Shown piece after piece: positions 1 through 7,605 of a stretch of 27,510 bases of DNA. Origin of the DNA: an uncultured Eubacteriales bacterium (GTDB taxonomy: Bacteria; Bacillota_I; Bacilli_A; RF39; UBA660); NCBI GenBank assembly GCA_905211265.1, contig CAJMAC010000014.1:1-27510 (forward strand). Direction: 5' to 3'. The notes under the pieces are model-generated. The model worked only from the letters and a program-made list of their open reading frames with translations. It was not told the origin of the DNA and did no database searches. Positions within the stretch are counted from its first letter, which is position 1. Every line of letters starts with the position of its first letter. A program made the position numbers and the translations under genes.

Positions 1-113
1 ATGCATTATTTACTGCATCTACTACAATAAATGATGTAGTAGGTATAACTGCAACACTTGATATAGGTAAAAGTTTAACAGAGTATGAAGTAATAACTGC
101 TACCATTGAATGA
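1..113 (+). pseudogene. 5'-truncated stub of a TasA-like surface protein gene
   Basis: The reading frame open from base 3 encodes ALFTASTTINDVVGITATL and on to a TGA at 111-113. It matches residues 29-60 of the 930-residue surface protein at 15748-18540 almost base for base: two differences in the first 60 bases. After this N-terminal part the copy stops, and about 20 bases later comes the same terminator repeat that follows the full-length gene. The copy therefore looks like an internal-deletion version: N-terminal export segment joined directly to the 3' flank. Its true 5' end lies outside the window. It could still make a small membrane-anchored peptide of about 65 residues; nothing here shows whether it is expressed. 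Confidence 0.75.
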
Positions 114-130
114 GCTAAAATAAAATAAGT

Positions 131-235
131 TTTTGCTTAAAATTAATACATTGTTGGTAATATTTGTACCAAGATGTATTTTTTTTATAAAAAAAGAAGT
201 ACTTTTTAATATTTTTTATAATAATTATATTGAGG
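131..235 (+). repeat. Direct repeat copy A (terminator plus comEA upstream region)
   Basis: The first 70 bases match 18557-18626 with about two mismatches. After a short diverged stretch, the last ~19 bases (TATAATAATTATATTGAGG at 217-235) match 18643-18661 exactly. Each copy follows a copy of the surface-protein gene and precedes a DNA-processing gene (comEA here, radC at the other copy). The repeat carries an intrinsic terminator and a -10-like TATAAT (217-222) that may serve the downstream gene; no clear -35 is visible. Confidence 0.85.
145..186 (+). terminator. Intrinsic terminator, copy A
   Basis: AATACAT (145-151) pairs with ATGTATT (174-180) and TTGGTA (154-159) pairs with TACCAA (167-172), with a small internal bulge and a 7-base loop, followed by a T run to 186. 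It is identical in sequence to the terminator at 18571-18612 after the full-length surface gene, so it ends transcription of the truncated copy. Confidence 0.85.
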
Positions 236-255
236 GAAATAAGAAAGGAAGGTAT

Positions 256-852
256 ATGAAAAATATTAGGAAGTATATTTATATTATTACTATTATAATT
301 TTTATTATCTTTTGTATAATGGTAATAATAAGAAAAAGAGAGTTAAAAGATAATAATGTTAATTATAAAGTTAATAAAGAAGATATTATTGTTAATAATG
401 ATAAAATAAATGATGAAGAAGAATATATTTATGTAGATATAAAAGGGGAAGTTATTAATCCTAATGTATATAAAATAAAAAAAGGATTAAGGGTAATTGA
501 TGTTATTAATTTAGCCGGAGGATTAACCGAGGAATCTGATACTAGTAATATTAATTTATCTAAAATAGTTACTGATGAAATGGTTATTGTAATAAAGTCT
601 AAAAATAATGAAAAAGTATATATAGATAGTGATGTAGATATAAATAATAATAACAATAACAATCAATTAATTGATATTAATACTTGTACTATTGATGAAC
701 TATTAACTTTACCTGGTATTGGAGAATCAAAAGCAAATAATATAATTGAATATAGAAAGAAAAATAAATTTAATACTATTAATGATATTATGAATGTAAG
801 TGGTATAAGTGAATCATTATTTAATAAGATTAAAGAATATATTAAGGTCTAG
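256..852 (+). CDS. comEA: Competence protein ComEA, membrane DNA receptor
   Basis: Known role: ComEA binds double-stranded DNA outside the membrane and delivers it to the ComEC channel during natural transformation. The 198-residue product has one N-terminal membrane segment (about residues 7-25), a SLBB domain (about 58-114, core DIKGEVINPNVYKIKKG) and a C-terminal helix-hairpin-helix domain (about 137-198) with the DNA-binding turn LPGIGESKA at 152-160. An Asn-rich linker (about 129-136) joins the two domains. The ATG at 256 follows an AAGGAAGG ribosome site at 244-252. The frame stays open 41 codons further upstream, but that part translates the terminator repeat and is rejected. comEC overlaps the 3' end. 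No promoter is certain; TATAAT at 217-222 is a candidate. Confidence 0.93.
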   Translation: MKNIRKYIYIITIIIFIIFCIMVIIRKRELKDNNVNYKVNKEDIIVNNDKINDEEEYIYVDIKGEVINPNVYKIKKGLRVIDVINLAGGLTEESDTSNINLSKIVTDEMVIVIKSKNNEKVYIDSDVDINNNNNNNQLIDINTCTIDELLTLPGIGESKANNIIEYRKKNKFNTINDIMNVSGISESLFNKIKEYIKV

Positions 853-2824
853 ATATTTATTTAAAATACTATTTATTATTTGTCTTATATATATATTTAT
901 ATATATAAAATATGATAGTATTCCTAATTTGGAAGGTAATATATTTTATGGTAAAATTATAGATTATAAATATACTAATGATACTTATAAAATTACTATT
1001 AAATCTAATTATAAATTATTAATTAATTATAAAACTACTAATGAATTAAATATTAACTATGGAGATTATATTAAAGTATCGGGAGTTATATCTACTCCTA
1101 GTAATAATACAATACCTAATTTGTTTAATTATAAAAATTATTTAAGAATGTATAATATTAACTATATAATAAATGCAAATGATATTGAATTAATTAGTTA
1201 TAATACAAATATTTTCTATGATATAAAAAATAATATAGTATCTAGAATTAATAAATTAAATAAAAGTAGTTCTTATATATATTCATTAATATTAAATAAT
1301 AAGAGTTATATAGATAAAGAAATAAAAACTAGTTATATGAATAATGGTATTAGTTATTTATTTAATACTACTATATATCTTGCTATTTATATTAAATTAT
1401 TAAATAAGTTATTAAATAAAGTAAGTTATAATAATTATTATAAATTTATAATAACTTTAATTATTTTATTATCATATGTTTTAATTATAAATAAAAGTGT
1501 ATCAGTATTAAGATATTTAATTATGTTTATTATTAATAGAGTAAATAAATTATTTAATTTAAATATAAAAAGATTAGACTTAATGCTAATTATATTTATT
1601 ATAATATCTTTAATTAATCCTTATTATGTAGTAGATATATCATTTATTTTATCTTATTTAATTATATTTTTTATTGTGGTTTTAAATAAAAAGAAAAATA
1701 AATTGTATATAAGTTTTTTATGTTTTTTAGTTAGTTTTCCCTTAGTAATATCTATTAATTATAATATTAATATTATAAGTTTTATCTTTAATTTTATATT
1801 AAAAATATATAATATATTTATTATATTGCCAATATCAATAATTAGTTTATTTATTCCTAGTATTGATAATATTTTATATAAGTTAATTAATTTAATTGAA
1901 ACTATATCTTTATTTTTAAGTAACATAAATATATTAAATATTAGTTTTAGTAAACCAAGTATAATATTTATAATAATATACTATATCTTGTTAATACTAT
2001 ATATGTATGATAAAAAATATATAATAACAATTCTAATGATAATTTTAATACATAAATACTTTTACTTAATAGATAACACTTTAAGTGTTACTTATTTAGA
2101 TGTAGGTCAAGGAGATTCAATAATAATAACTTATAAATCTAATGTAATATTAATGGATACTGGAGGTAATATATATAGTGATATTAGTAATAATAAAACT
2201 ATTCCTTATTTAAAAAGTTTAGGTAAAAATAAAATAGACTATTTAATATTATCTCATGGAGATTATGATCATATGGGAGAATCTATTAATTTAGTAAATA
2301 ATTTTAAAGTAGATAATGTTATTTTTAATAAAGATAATTATAATGAACTAGAACAAGAATTAATTAATGTTTTAGAAAATAATAATATTAAATATTATAA
2401 TAGTGTTAATTATATAGATATTAATAATATTAGATTATATTTTTTAAATGATAAAATATATGATAATGAGAATGATAATAGTAATGTAATTTATTTTAGT
2501 TATTATAATTATAATTTCTTGTTTACTGGAGATATTTCAAGTAATGTTGAAAAGTATTTGGTTAATAACTATAACTTAAATAAAATAGATTTCTTAAAAG
2601 TAAGTCATCATGGGTCAGATACTTCCAGTAGTAAATATTTTATAGATAAATTAAATGTAGTAAATAGTATAATTTCTGTTGGTAGAAATAATATATATAA
2701 TCATCCAAGTATATTAACTTTAAATAATTTAGAAAATACTAATATTTATAGAACTGATATAGAAGGAAGTATTAAAGTAGACTTAAATAAAAATAGGTAT
2801 AAGATTAAAACTTATAGTCCTTAG
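809..2824 (+). CDS. comEC: ComEC/Rec2-family DNA uptake channel
   Basis: Known role: ComEC forms the inner-membrane channel for single-stranded DNA entry and carries a metallo-beta-lactamase-like nuclease domain. The 671-residue product starts with membrane segments and an OB-like extracytoplasmic part (about 40-130), followed by a multi-helix competence domain. The C-terminal domain shows LDVGQGDS (near 430), SHGDYDHMG (near 482) and SHHGSD (near 600), the expected metal-site motifs. The usual competence-domain signature is weak here (GISYLFNTTIYLAIY where GISHLLAISGLH is typical). The 5' end is uncertain: the frame opens at GTG 809, 44 bases inside comEA, with no strong ribosome site, so translation is probably coupled to comEA. 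It is shorter than the ~775 residues of Bacillus subtilis ComEC. Confidence 0.9.
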   Translation: MNHYLIRLKNILRSRYLFKILFIICLIYIFIYIKYDSIPNLEGNIFYGKIIDYKYTNDTYKITIKSNYKLLINYKTTNELNINYGDYIKVSGVISTPSNNTIPNLFNYKNYLRMYNINYIINANDIELISYNTNIFYDIKNNIVSRINKLNKSSSYIYSLILNNKSYIDKEIKTSYMNNGISYLFNTTIYLAIYIKLLNKLLNKVSYNNYYKFIITLIILLSYVLIINKSVSVLRYLIMFIINRVNKLFNLNIKRLDLMLIIFIIISLINPYYVVDISFILSYLIIFFIVVLNKKKNKLYISFLCFLVSFPLVISINYNINIISFIFNFILKIYNIFIILPISIISLFIPSIDNILYKLINLIETISLFLSNINILNISFSKPSIIFIIIYYILLILYMYDKKYIITILMIILIHKYFYLIDNTLSVTYLDVGQGDSIIITYKSNVILMDTGGNIYSDISNNKTIPYLKSLGKNKIDYLILSHGDYDHMGESINLVNNFKVDNVIFNKDNYNELEQELINVLENNNIKYYNSVNYIDINNIRLYFLNDKIYDNENDNSNVIYFSYYNYNFLFTGDISSNVEKYLVNNYNLNKIDFLKVSHHGSDTSSSKYFIDKLNVVNSIISVGRNNIYNHPSILTLNNLENTNIYRTDIEGSIKVDLNKNRYKIKTYSP

Positions 2825-2843
2825 AAAGGGGGAGAATGGTTAA

Positions 2844-3000
2844 ATGAATGAAATAAAAGAATATACTGAAAAAATATTCGAAAAAATTAAACATATAGAT
2901 GAATAAGGAAGTAATTATTATATTTTTAGGCCTTTTTGTCTTTAAGAACAAAATGGTTAGTATTGGTTCAAATACAACTAGAAAAATTCAAGATTATTCG
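2844..3000 (+). pseudogene. Relic of a DinD-like (DNA damage-inducible protein D) gene
   Basis: An AAAGGGGGAG ribosome site (2825-2834) precedes an ATG at 2844 that encodes MNEIKEYTEKIFEKIKHIDE and then TAA (2904-2906). This resembles the N-terminus of DinD family proteins, which normally continue with a Tyr-Gly-Asn-Glu-Tyr-Trp stretch. Reading through the stop gives GSNYYIFR, so the TAA looks like a mutated Tyr codon. A second piece beginning MVSIGSNTTRKIQDY (from 2953) resembles a later, central part of DinD. The middle and the C-terminus are missing. The assignment rests on remembered family sequence and was not searched. It is a dead gene with at least one nonsense mutation and large deletions, merging downstream into a second relic. 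Confidence 0.6.
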
Positions 3001-3048
3001 AAAAATAGAATTAAAGGTAATATTTATTTTAAAACTGATAAATTATTT

Positions 3049-3646
3049 TATGAAGTAGGTAAAGTGAGATATATGTGACAATTTTATCTAATAATTTTAA
3101 AAGTTCCGACATTGTCGGGAAAATTAGTATAAGATGCTTTTCATAAATGATAAGAAATATAGTTACAGAAATCTTTATGAGTATGAGAAAATTATATTTA
3201 CTATTTAGAATTGAAAAAGTGAACGCAGTGCGTTCATAATTAAATTGGTTTCATTATCGAGAATTGCTAAAATTAAATAATTACTGAAAAAGTATTACAA
3301 AATTTAATCCTTGAGGACATTGAATCGTTTATGAAAGAACTTGGAAATAGTTTTTGTTTCGTTGGAAGTCAATATAAAGTTAAAATAGGTGATTCATATC
3401 ATAAAATAGATTTATTATTATTTAATATTGAATACAATGCTTATGTAGTAGTAGAACTAAAAATAACTGAATTTAAAGTAGAATATATTTCTCAAGTACA
3501 AAAATATATGAATTATATAGATAGAAATATCAAAAAAATTAATAATAATACGATTGGAATAATTATATGTAGAAAAGAAAATAGATTTGTAATAGAATAC
3601 TAGTAGTGATATTAGAATTACTGTTAGAGAGTATGAACTAGTATAA
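3049..3646 (+). pseudogene. Relic of a YhcG/DUF1016 PDDEXK nuclease gene
   Basis: Three pieces in order match this nuclease family as I know it. At 3064-3138 the frame reads KVRYM, a TGA where Arg (AGA) is expected, then QFYLIILKVPTLSGKLV. From 3277 to 3603 an open stretch reads from ITEKVLQNLILEDIESFMKE, through KIDLLLFN and VVVELKITE (the Asp and Glu-x-Lys of the PDDEXK site), to IIICRKENRFVIEY. After a TAG at 3601-3603 the +1 frame continues TSSDIRITVREYELV to a TAA at 3644-3646, which fits a single-base indel. At least two stops, one frameshift and a degraded middle (3139-3276) make it non-functional. The 90-residue piece from ATG 3331 could be translated but lacks the N-terminal half. 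Such genes often sit beside restriction systems; none is visible here. Confidence 0.75.
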
Positions 3647-3812
3647 AAAAATAGTATTATTATTAATGAAAATAAATATAATAAATTAGATAGTACAAAT
3701 ATAAAACAACTACATACCCAACATAAATTATGAAAATATATGCACAATAAAATATAATTTTCATAATATATAGTGTCGTGGGACGTAGGAATATTTCCCT
3801 CGTTTATATAGA
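3647..3812. other. Gene-free spacer between the nuclease relic and frr terminator
   Basis: There is no convincing coding sequence. A small GC-richer hairpin is possible at 3777-3802 (CG and GGGA pairing with TCCC and CG around a T-T mismatch), with an alternative GGAA/TTCC stem at 3788-3799. I cannot link it to a known RNA family. Confidence 0.4.
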
Positions 3813-3813
3813 T

Positions 3814-3846
3814 AAAGGACTAATAAAAATAAATTTAGTCCTTTTT
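3814..3846 (+). terminator. Intrinsic terminator downstream of the relic region
   Basis: AAAGGACTAA (3814-3823) pairs with TTAGTCCTTT (3835-3844), loop of 11 bases, followed by a short T run. It ends transcription coming from comEC and the relics and insulates frr. Confidence 0.85.
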
Positions 3847-3899
3847 GTTGTAAATTATTAATAAGTAAAATTATCTTACATCTTTTTTTAAAAAAATTA

Positions 3900-3928
3900 T
3901 AGACAAAATATTTTTAAATTGATATAAT
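3900..3928 (+). promoter_or_regulatory. Sigma-A promoter for frr
   Basis: TAGACA (3900-3905), a 17-base spacer and TATAAT (3923-3928), located 22 bases before the frr start codon with a GGAAAGAGGG ribosome site in between. Confidence 0.8.
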
Positions 3929-3950
3929 TATTATAAGGAAAGAGGGAAAT

Positions 3951-4493
3951 ATGGAAACAATAATTATTAATACAGAAAGTAAAATGGAAAATGTAATTAC
4001 TAACTTAGAGCAAAGATTTACTACTGTTAGAGCAGGTAGAGCAAATCCTAGTATGTTAGATGGAGTAATGGTAGAATATTATGGAGTACCAACTCCAATT
4101 AAAAGTTTAGCAAATATAAGTATTCCAGAAGCTAGACAACTTATGATTAAACCTTTTGATAAGAGTATTTTATCTGGTATTGAAAAAGCAATATTTGAAG
4201 CTAATCTTGGAGTAACTCCAAATAATAATGGTGAATGTATATTTATAGTAATTCCACCATTAACTGAAGATAGAAGACATGAGTTTGTTAAACAAGTTCG
4301 CCATATGGCTGAAGAAGCAAAAATTGCTTTAAGAAATGTTAGACAAGATGCTAATACTGCTTTAAAAAATTTAAAATTACCTGAAGATGATGAAAAAAGA
4401 GGTAATGAAGAAGTTCAAGAATTAATTAATAAATTTAATAAGGTAGTTGAAGAAAAATTAAAAGAAAAAGAAAATGAATTAATGACTATATAA
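3951..4493 (+). CDS. frr: Ribosome recycling factor
   Basis: RRF works with EF-G to split post-termination ribosome complexes in the cytoplasm. The 180-residue product is close to the usual ~185 and aligns along its whole length with the family: FTTVRAGRANPSMLDGVMVEYYG near the N-terminus, the small beta domain with IPEARQLMIKPFDKS, then TEDRRHEFVKQVRHMAEEAKIALRNVR and a helical C-terminus. It has its own promoter and a GGAAAGAGGG ribosome site. The gene pyrH, often next to frr, is absent; the upstream neighbours are relics, so this may be a rearrangement boundary. No terminator follows; a promoter for the next gene begins one base after the stop codon. Confidence 0.97.
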   Translation: METIIINTESKMENVITNLEQRFTTVRAGRANPSMLDGVMVEYYGVPTPIKSLANISIPEARQLMIKPFDKSILSGIEKAIFEANLGVTPNNNGECIFIVIPPLTEDRRHEFVKQVRHMAEEAKIALRNVRQDANTALKNLKLPEDDEKRGNEEVQELINKFNKVVEEKLKEKENELMTI

Positions 4494-4494
4494 T

Positions 4495-4523
4495 TTGACA
4501 AAATATAATTAATGTGCTATTAT
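4495..4523 (+). promoter_or_regulatory. Sigma-A promoter for the 4551-5264 gene
   Basis: TTGACA (4495-4500), a 17-base spacer and TATTAT (4518-4523); TATACT at 4521 is an alternative -10. The promoter covers the upstream ATG at 4512, which argues that translation starts at 4551. Confidence 0.8.
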
Positions 4524-4550
4524 ACTATCTGTTTTAAGGGGGAGAAAAGT

Positions 4551-5264
4551 ATGAAAGAAATGTATGTTCCAACAATGGATGAATTATATTTAATGCAAGA
4601 TATTGGAAGTAATATCTATAGATATTTAGTAGCAAAAGTGGTAGAAAGATTAATTCTTGAAGGAGTAAATACTCCTGCTAAAGGAATGTTAAAGTCTGCA
4701 TATAAATATTTAAGGGAAAATTATGATGTTGCTTCAGCTGTGTGTACATTATATCCTGAAGAAATGCAATACTCTGAAATATTAAAGTATGATCCAAGTT
4801 TTTGTTTAAAATTAATTGGAGAACCTAAACCATTAGATACATCATTAGATAATTTAAGTTATTTTGATGAAGGTACTTTAAGTAATGTTTCAGTAATGAA
4901 TAAAACTATAACAAGATTAAATAAAGTCTTAATAGATAATCCTAAATATAGATTTACTTATAAACAAAGTAAATTACTTGATGATATTTTCTTGGGTAGA
5001 GTTAATTTAGATAATATTGGATATGATGAAAAAATGTTACTTGCGTCAATTGAACCAGCATATCTAGTAAAATATTACCAAAATTATTTAAAATCATTCG
5101 AAGGTACAAAAGATCTTAAACAAGTATTGGAATATGGTATATTTGATTTTTGCTATAGATATAATGTATCTAATTGGTTAGGTAGTGAATATAAAGGAAA
5201 AGATATATTAACTAATCAACCAACTGAAGTAAAAAGATTAATAAAATGTATAAATAATAAATAA
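4551..5264 (+). CDS. Conserved-looking hypothetical cytoplasmic protein
   Basis: I do not recognise this 237-residue protein. The ATG at 4551 follows a strong AAGGGGGAG ribosome site (4536-4544) and lies about 28 bases after the promoter -10, so the longer frame from 4512 is rejected. The product begins MKEMYVPTMDELYLMQDIG, has no signal peptide or membrane segment, and appears largely helical with several aromatic-rich stretches. Composition is typical of the neighbouring housekeeping genes and there are no stops or frameshifts, so it is very likely a real gene. It sits alone between the frr gene and the Phe T-box leader, with its own promoter. Confidence 0.85.
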   Translation: MKEMYVPTMDELYLMQDIGSNIYRYLVAKVVERLILEGVNTPAKGMLKSAYKYLRENYDVASAVCTLYPEEMQYSEILKYDPSFCLKLIGEPKPLDTSLDNLSYFDEGTLSNVSVMNKTITRLNKVLIDNPKYRFTYKQSKLLDDIFLGRVNLDNIGYDEKMLLASIEPAYLVKYYQNYLKSFEGTKDLKQVLEYGIFDFCYRYNVSNWLGSEYKGKDILTNQPTEVKRLIKCINNK

Positions 5265-5269
5265 TAAAT

Positions 5270-5453
5270 AATGATAAGGAAATAGTAATACTTATAAAAT
5301 AATTTTAAAGAGAGTTGAAGATGGTGAGATTTCAATAAATTATTAAGTATGAATTCACCCTTGGAGTTTAGTCGGTGAAATATCGTTAAAATTTAAAAGA
5401 AGCAATTAAGGTGGTACCACGATTATATTCGTCCTTTGGTATCATCTTTTTTT
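5270..5453 (+). promoter_or_regulatory. T-box leader, Phe-specific (UUC specifier)
   Basis: Stem I elements include GAGAGTTGAAGATGGTGAGA (from about 5310) and the specifier region GAATTCACC with TTC (Phe) at 5354-5356. The T-box core AAGGTGGTACCACG lies at 5408-5421; its TGGT bulge would pair with ACCA, fitting a tRNA-Phe with discriminator A. The terminator form is GGTGGTACC (5410-5418) pairing with GGTATCATC (5438-5446), then seven T. Uncharged tRNA-Phe should favour the antiterminator and turn on the mTERF-like gene and pheST. I found no clear promoter upstream; it may overlap the end of the previous gene. Confidence 0.92.
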
Positions 5454-5467
5454 ATTTTGGAGGATTT

Positions 5468-6592
5468 ATGGATAAAATTTTTACTACTTATGAATTAAAT
5501 AAAATATTAAATGATATAAAAGTAGATAACTATAATATAAATACTGTTAGTAATCGGTTTAGTGAGTTATATAAATTTTTATCAAATAAAAAATTAACTG
5601 ATAATGAAATAAAAATATGTATATTAACTTATCCTAGAATATTAACTTATCCCGTTAATGTATTAAAAACTAATTATGATAATTTAAGAAAATTATTTAA
5701 AAGTAATACTAAGAAAATGATTATAGATAATATAAGATTACTTACTAAAGATGAATTATATATTAAAGATAAAATAAAATATTTAACTACTTTTAATATA
5801 GATAACATAAAAGTAAAGAAGATGTGTGTTGATTATCCTAATTTATTATTACTTAGTAAAAATAATATTGAAGATTCATTAAAGTATTTAAATAGTTATT
5901 TTAAGGATACTGAATTAAAAGAAAATAAAGATTTAATAGAATTATTTGTTAAAAATCCTAGAATAGTATCTTATGATAATAATACTATTAATGATAAAAT
6001 AAAATGGTTTAGTGAAAAAGGATATTCTCTAACTGATGCATTAAAAGTTTTAACAAGTGCTAAATCAGTAATATCATTAGATTATAGTCTAAATGGTAAT
6101 ATGGATAATAAATATAATTTCTTACTTAATACTCTAGGTTATAAACCTGAACAAATAATATATATAACTACTGTATATCCAGAGTATTATACATTAAGTA
6201 ATGAATTAATAATAAATCGATTAAATAATTTATGTAATTTAGGATTAGATAAAAATATAGTAAAAATAGTATTTTATAAATTTCCTCAAATTGTATCTTT
6301 AAAAGAAGATAATATAAATAATAAATATGAATTATTAAGTAAATTAAATATGTTAAATATCTTCATAGAAAAACCAAAATATTTAATGCAAAGTCTAAAT
6401 TTAACAAGTATTAGATATGATTACTTAATAAATAAAGGAATAAAAGTAGATAATACTTGTTATAAAAAACTATTTTTAAGTAGTAAGAAATTTAAAAAAA
6501 GTTATGGTGTAACAAATGAAGAATTATTAAATTTATATAAGAAGGAAGGCAATTATAATGAACAAAGAAGAAATAAAAAAAGTATTAGATAA
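5468..6592 (+). CDS. mTERF-like helical-repeat protein
   Basis: The 374-residue product has no membrane segment and is built of irregular repeats of about 30-40 residues. Each carries a Pro-x-hydrophobic-hydrophobic-x-hydrophobic core: P56 (YPRILTY), P124 (YPNLLLLS), P164 (NPRIVSY), P238 (YPEYYTL), P273 (FPQIVSL), P303 (KPKYLMQ), with degenerate ones near 90 and 199. These are followed by helices such as NDKIKWFSEKGYSLTDALKVL. This is the pattern of mitochondrial transcription termination factor (mTERF) repeats, nucleic-acid-binding proteins known mainly from animals and plants. The start at 5468 follows a GGAGGA site; the GTG at 5411 lies inside the T-box and is rejected. It is the first gene after the Phe T-box and overlaps pheS by 35 bases, so it is co-expressed with pheST. 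Function unknown; nucleic-acid binding is inference. Confidence 0.7.
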   Translation: MDKIFTTYELNKILNDIKVDNYNINTVSNRFSELYKFLSNKKLTDNEIKICILTYPRILTYPVNVLKTNYDNLRKLFKSNTKKMIIDNIRLLTKDELYIKDKIKYLTTFNIDNIKVKKMCVDYPNLLLLSKNNIEDSLKYLNSYFKDTELKENKDLIELFVKNPRIVSYDNNTINDKIKWFSEKGYSLTDALKVLTSAKSVISLDYSLNGNMDNKYNFLLNTLGYKPEQIIYITTVYPEYYTLSNELIINRLNNLCNLGLDKNIVKIVFYKFPQIVSLKEDNINNKYELLSKLNMLNIFIEKPKYLMQSLNLTSIRYDYLINKGIKVDNTCYKKLFLSSKKFKKSYGVTNEELLNLYKKEGNYNEQRRNKKSIR

Positions 6593-7604
6593 TATAAATA
6601 ATGATTTATCTAATATAGATAATTTAAATGATTTAAATGAAATAAAAAATAAGTATATGTCAAAGAAAGGTATTATTACAGAGTTATCTAGTAATATTAA
6701 AAATATAAGTAATGAAGATAAAAAAGAATATGGATTACTTATAAATGAATTAAGAAATACTTTTAATACTAAATATGAAGAAAAATTAAAGTTATTAGAA
6801 GATATAAAATTAAATGAAAAATTAATTAGTGAAAAAATAGATATAACATTACCAGCGACTAAAATAAAACAAGGTAGTCCAAATATATTAGAAAAAATAA
6901 TAGAAGAAGTAGAAGAATTACTTATGTCTATGGGATATGATGTAGTAGATGGACCAGAAATAGAAGAAGACAAATATAATTTTGAATTATTAAATATACC
7001 AAAAGGACATCCTGCAAGAGATGCACAAGATACATTCTATTTAAAAGATAATGAAATATTACTTCGTAGTCAAACTTCACCAGTTCAAGCAAGAACTATG
7101 TTAGAAGGCAAAGGAGAAATACCTATTAGAATGATATGTCCTGGTAAAACATATCGTAGAGATGATGATGATGCTACTCATTCACATCAATTTATGCAAA
7201 TAGAAGGACTTTTAGTGGATAAAGATATTAGTTTATCTGATTTAAAAGGAACATTTGATGAAATAGCTAAAAAGTTATTTGGTAGTGAAGTTAAAACTAG
7301 ATTTAGACCAAGTTATTATCAATTTACAGAACCTTCAGTAGAAACTGATATAAGTTGTTTCGTATGTCATGGAAAAGGATGTAGTTTATGTAAAAATACT
7401 GGTTGGATAACAGTTGCAGGAGCAGGTATTGTTCATCCAAATGTACTTAGAAATTGTGGATATGATCCAAGTGTTTGGACAGGATTTGCTTTTGGTTTTG
7501 GTGCAGAACGACTTGCTATGTTAAAATATGGTATTAATGATATAAGAACATTTTATAATACTGACCTTAGAGAAACAGAAGTATTTGATAGAAAGGAAGT
7601 ATAA
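6558..7604 (+). CDS. pheS: Phenylalanine-tRNA ligase alpha subunit
   Basis: This is the catalytic subunit of the PheS2PheT2 enzyme that charges tRNA-Phe. The 348-residue product has an N-terminal coiled-coil region (about 1-90) and a class II core with LRSQTSPVQARTM, motif 2 with YRRDDDDATHSHQFMQIEG, and motif 3 with GFGAERLAML. A Cys-rich insertion CFVCHGKGCSLCKNTGW is seen in other Bacillota PheS proteins. The ATG at 6558 follows AAGGAAGG at 6542-6549, inside the end of the mTERF-like gene, so translation is probably coupled. pheT begins two bases after the stop. Expression is expected to follow the Phe T-box. Confidence 0.97.
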   Translation: MNKEEIKKVLDNINNDLSNIDNLNDLNEIKNKYMSKKGIITELSSNIKNISNEDKKEYGLLINELRNTFNTKYEEKLKLLEDIKLNEKLISEKIDITLPATKIKQGSPNILEKIIEEVEELLMSMGYDVVDGPEIEEDKYNFELLNIPKGHPARDAQDTFYLKDNEILLRSQTSPVQARTMLEGKGEIPIRMICPGKTYRRDDDDATHSHQFMQIEGLLVDKDISLSDLKGTFDEIAKKLFGSEVKTRFRPSYYQFTEPSVETDISCFVCHGKGCSLCKNTGWITVAGAGIVHPNVLRNCGYDPSVWTGFAFGFGAERLAMLKYGINDIRTFYNTDLRETEVFDRKEV

Positions 7605-7605
7605 T

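Noticed and set aside
133..255. 41-codon N-terminal extension of comEA, with a similar one (18559-18681) before radC
   Set aside because: Both translate the terminator hairpin and repeat. The similarity of the two extensions comes from the duplicated DNA, and good ribosome sites precede the inner ATGs.
3457..3747. Minus-strand reading frame of 96 codons
   Set aside because: It is a shadow of the nuclease relic in AT-rich DNA; it is composed of low-complexity hydrophobic residues and has no ribosome site.
3777..3802. Riboswitch upstream of frr
   Set aside because: The hairpin is small, has alternative pairings and is separated from frr by a terminator and a new promoter.
4512..4550. Upstream start for the 4551-5264 gene
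   Set aside because: It lies within the promoter spacer/-10; the strong AAGGGGGAG site directs the ATG at 4551.
5411..5467. GTG start extending the mTERF-like protein upstream
   Set aside because: It would translate the T-box antiterminator and terminator; GGAGGA precedes ATG 5468.
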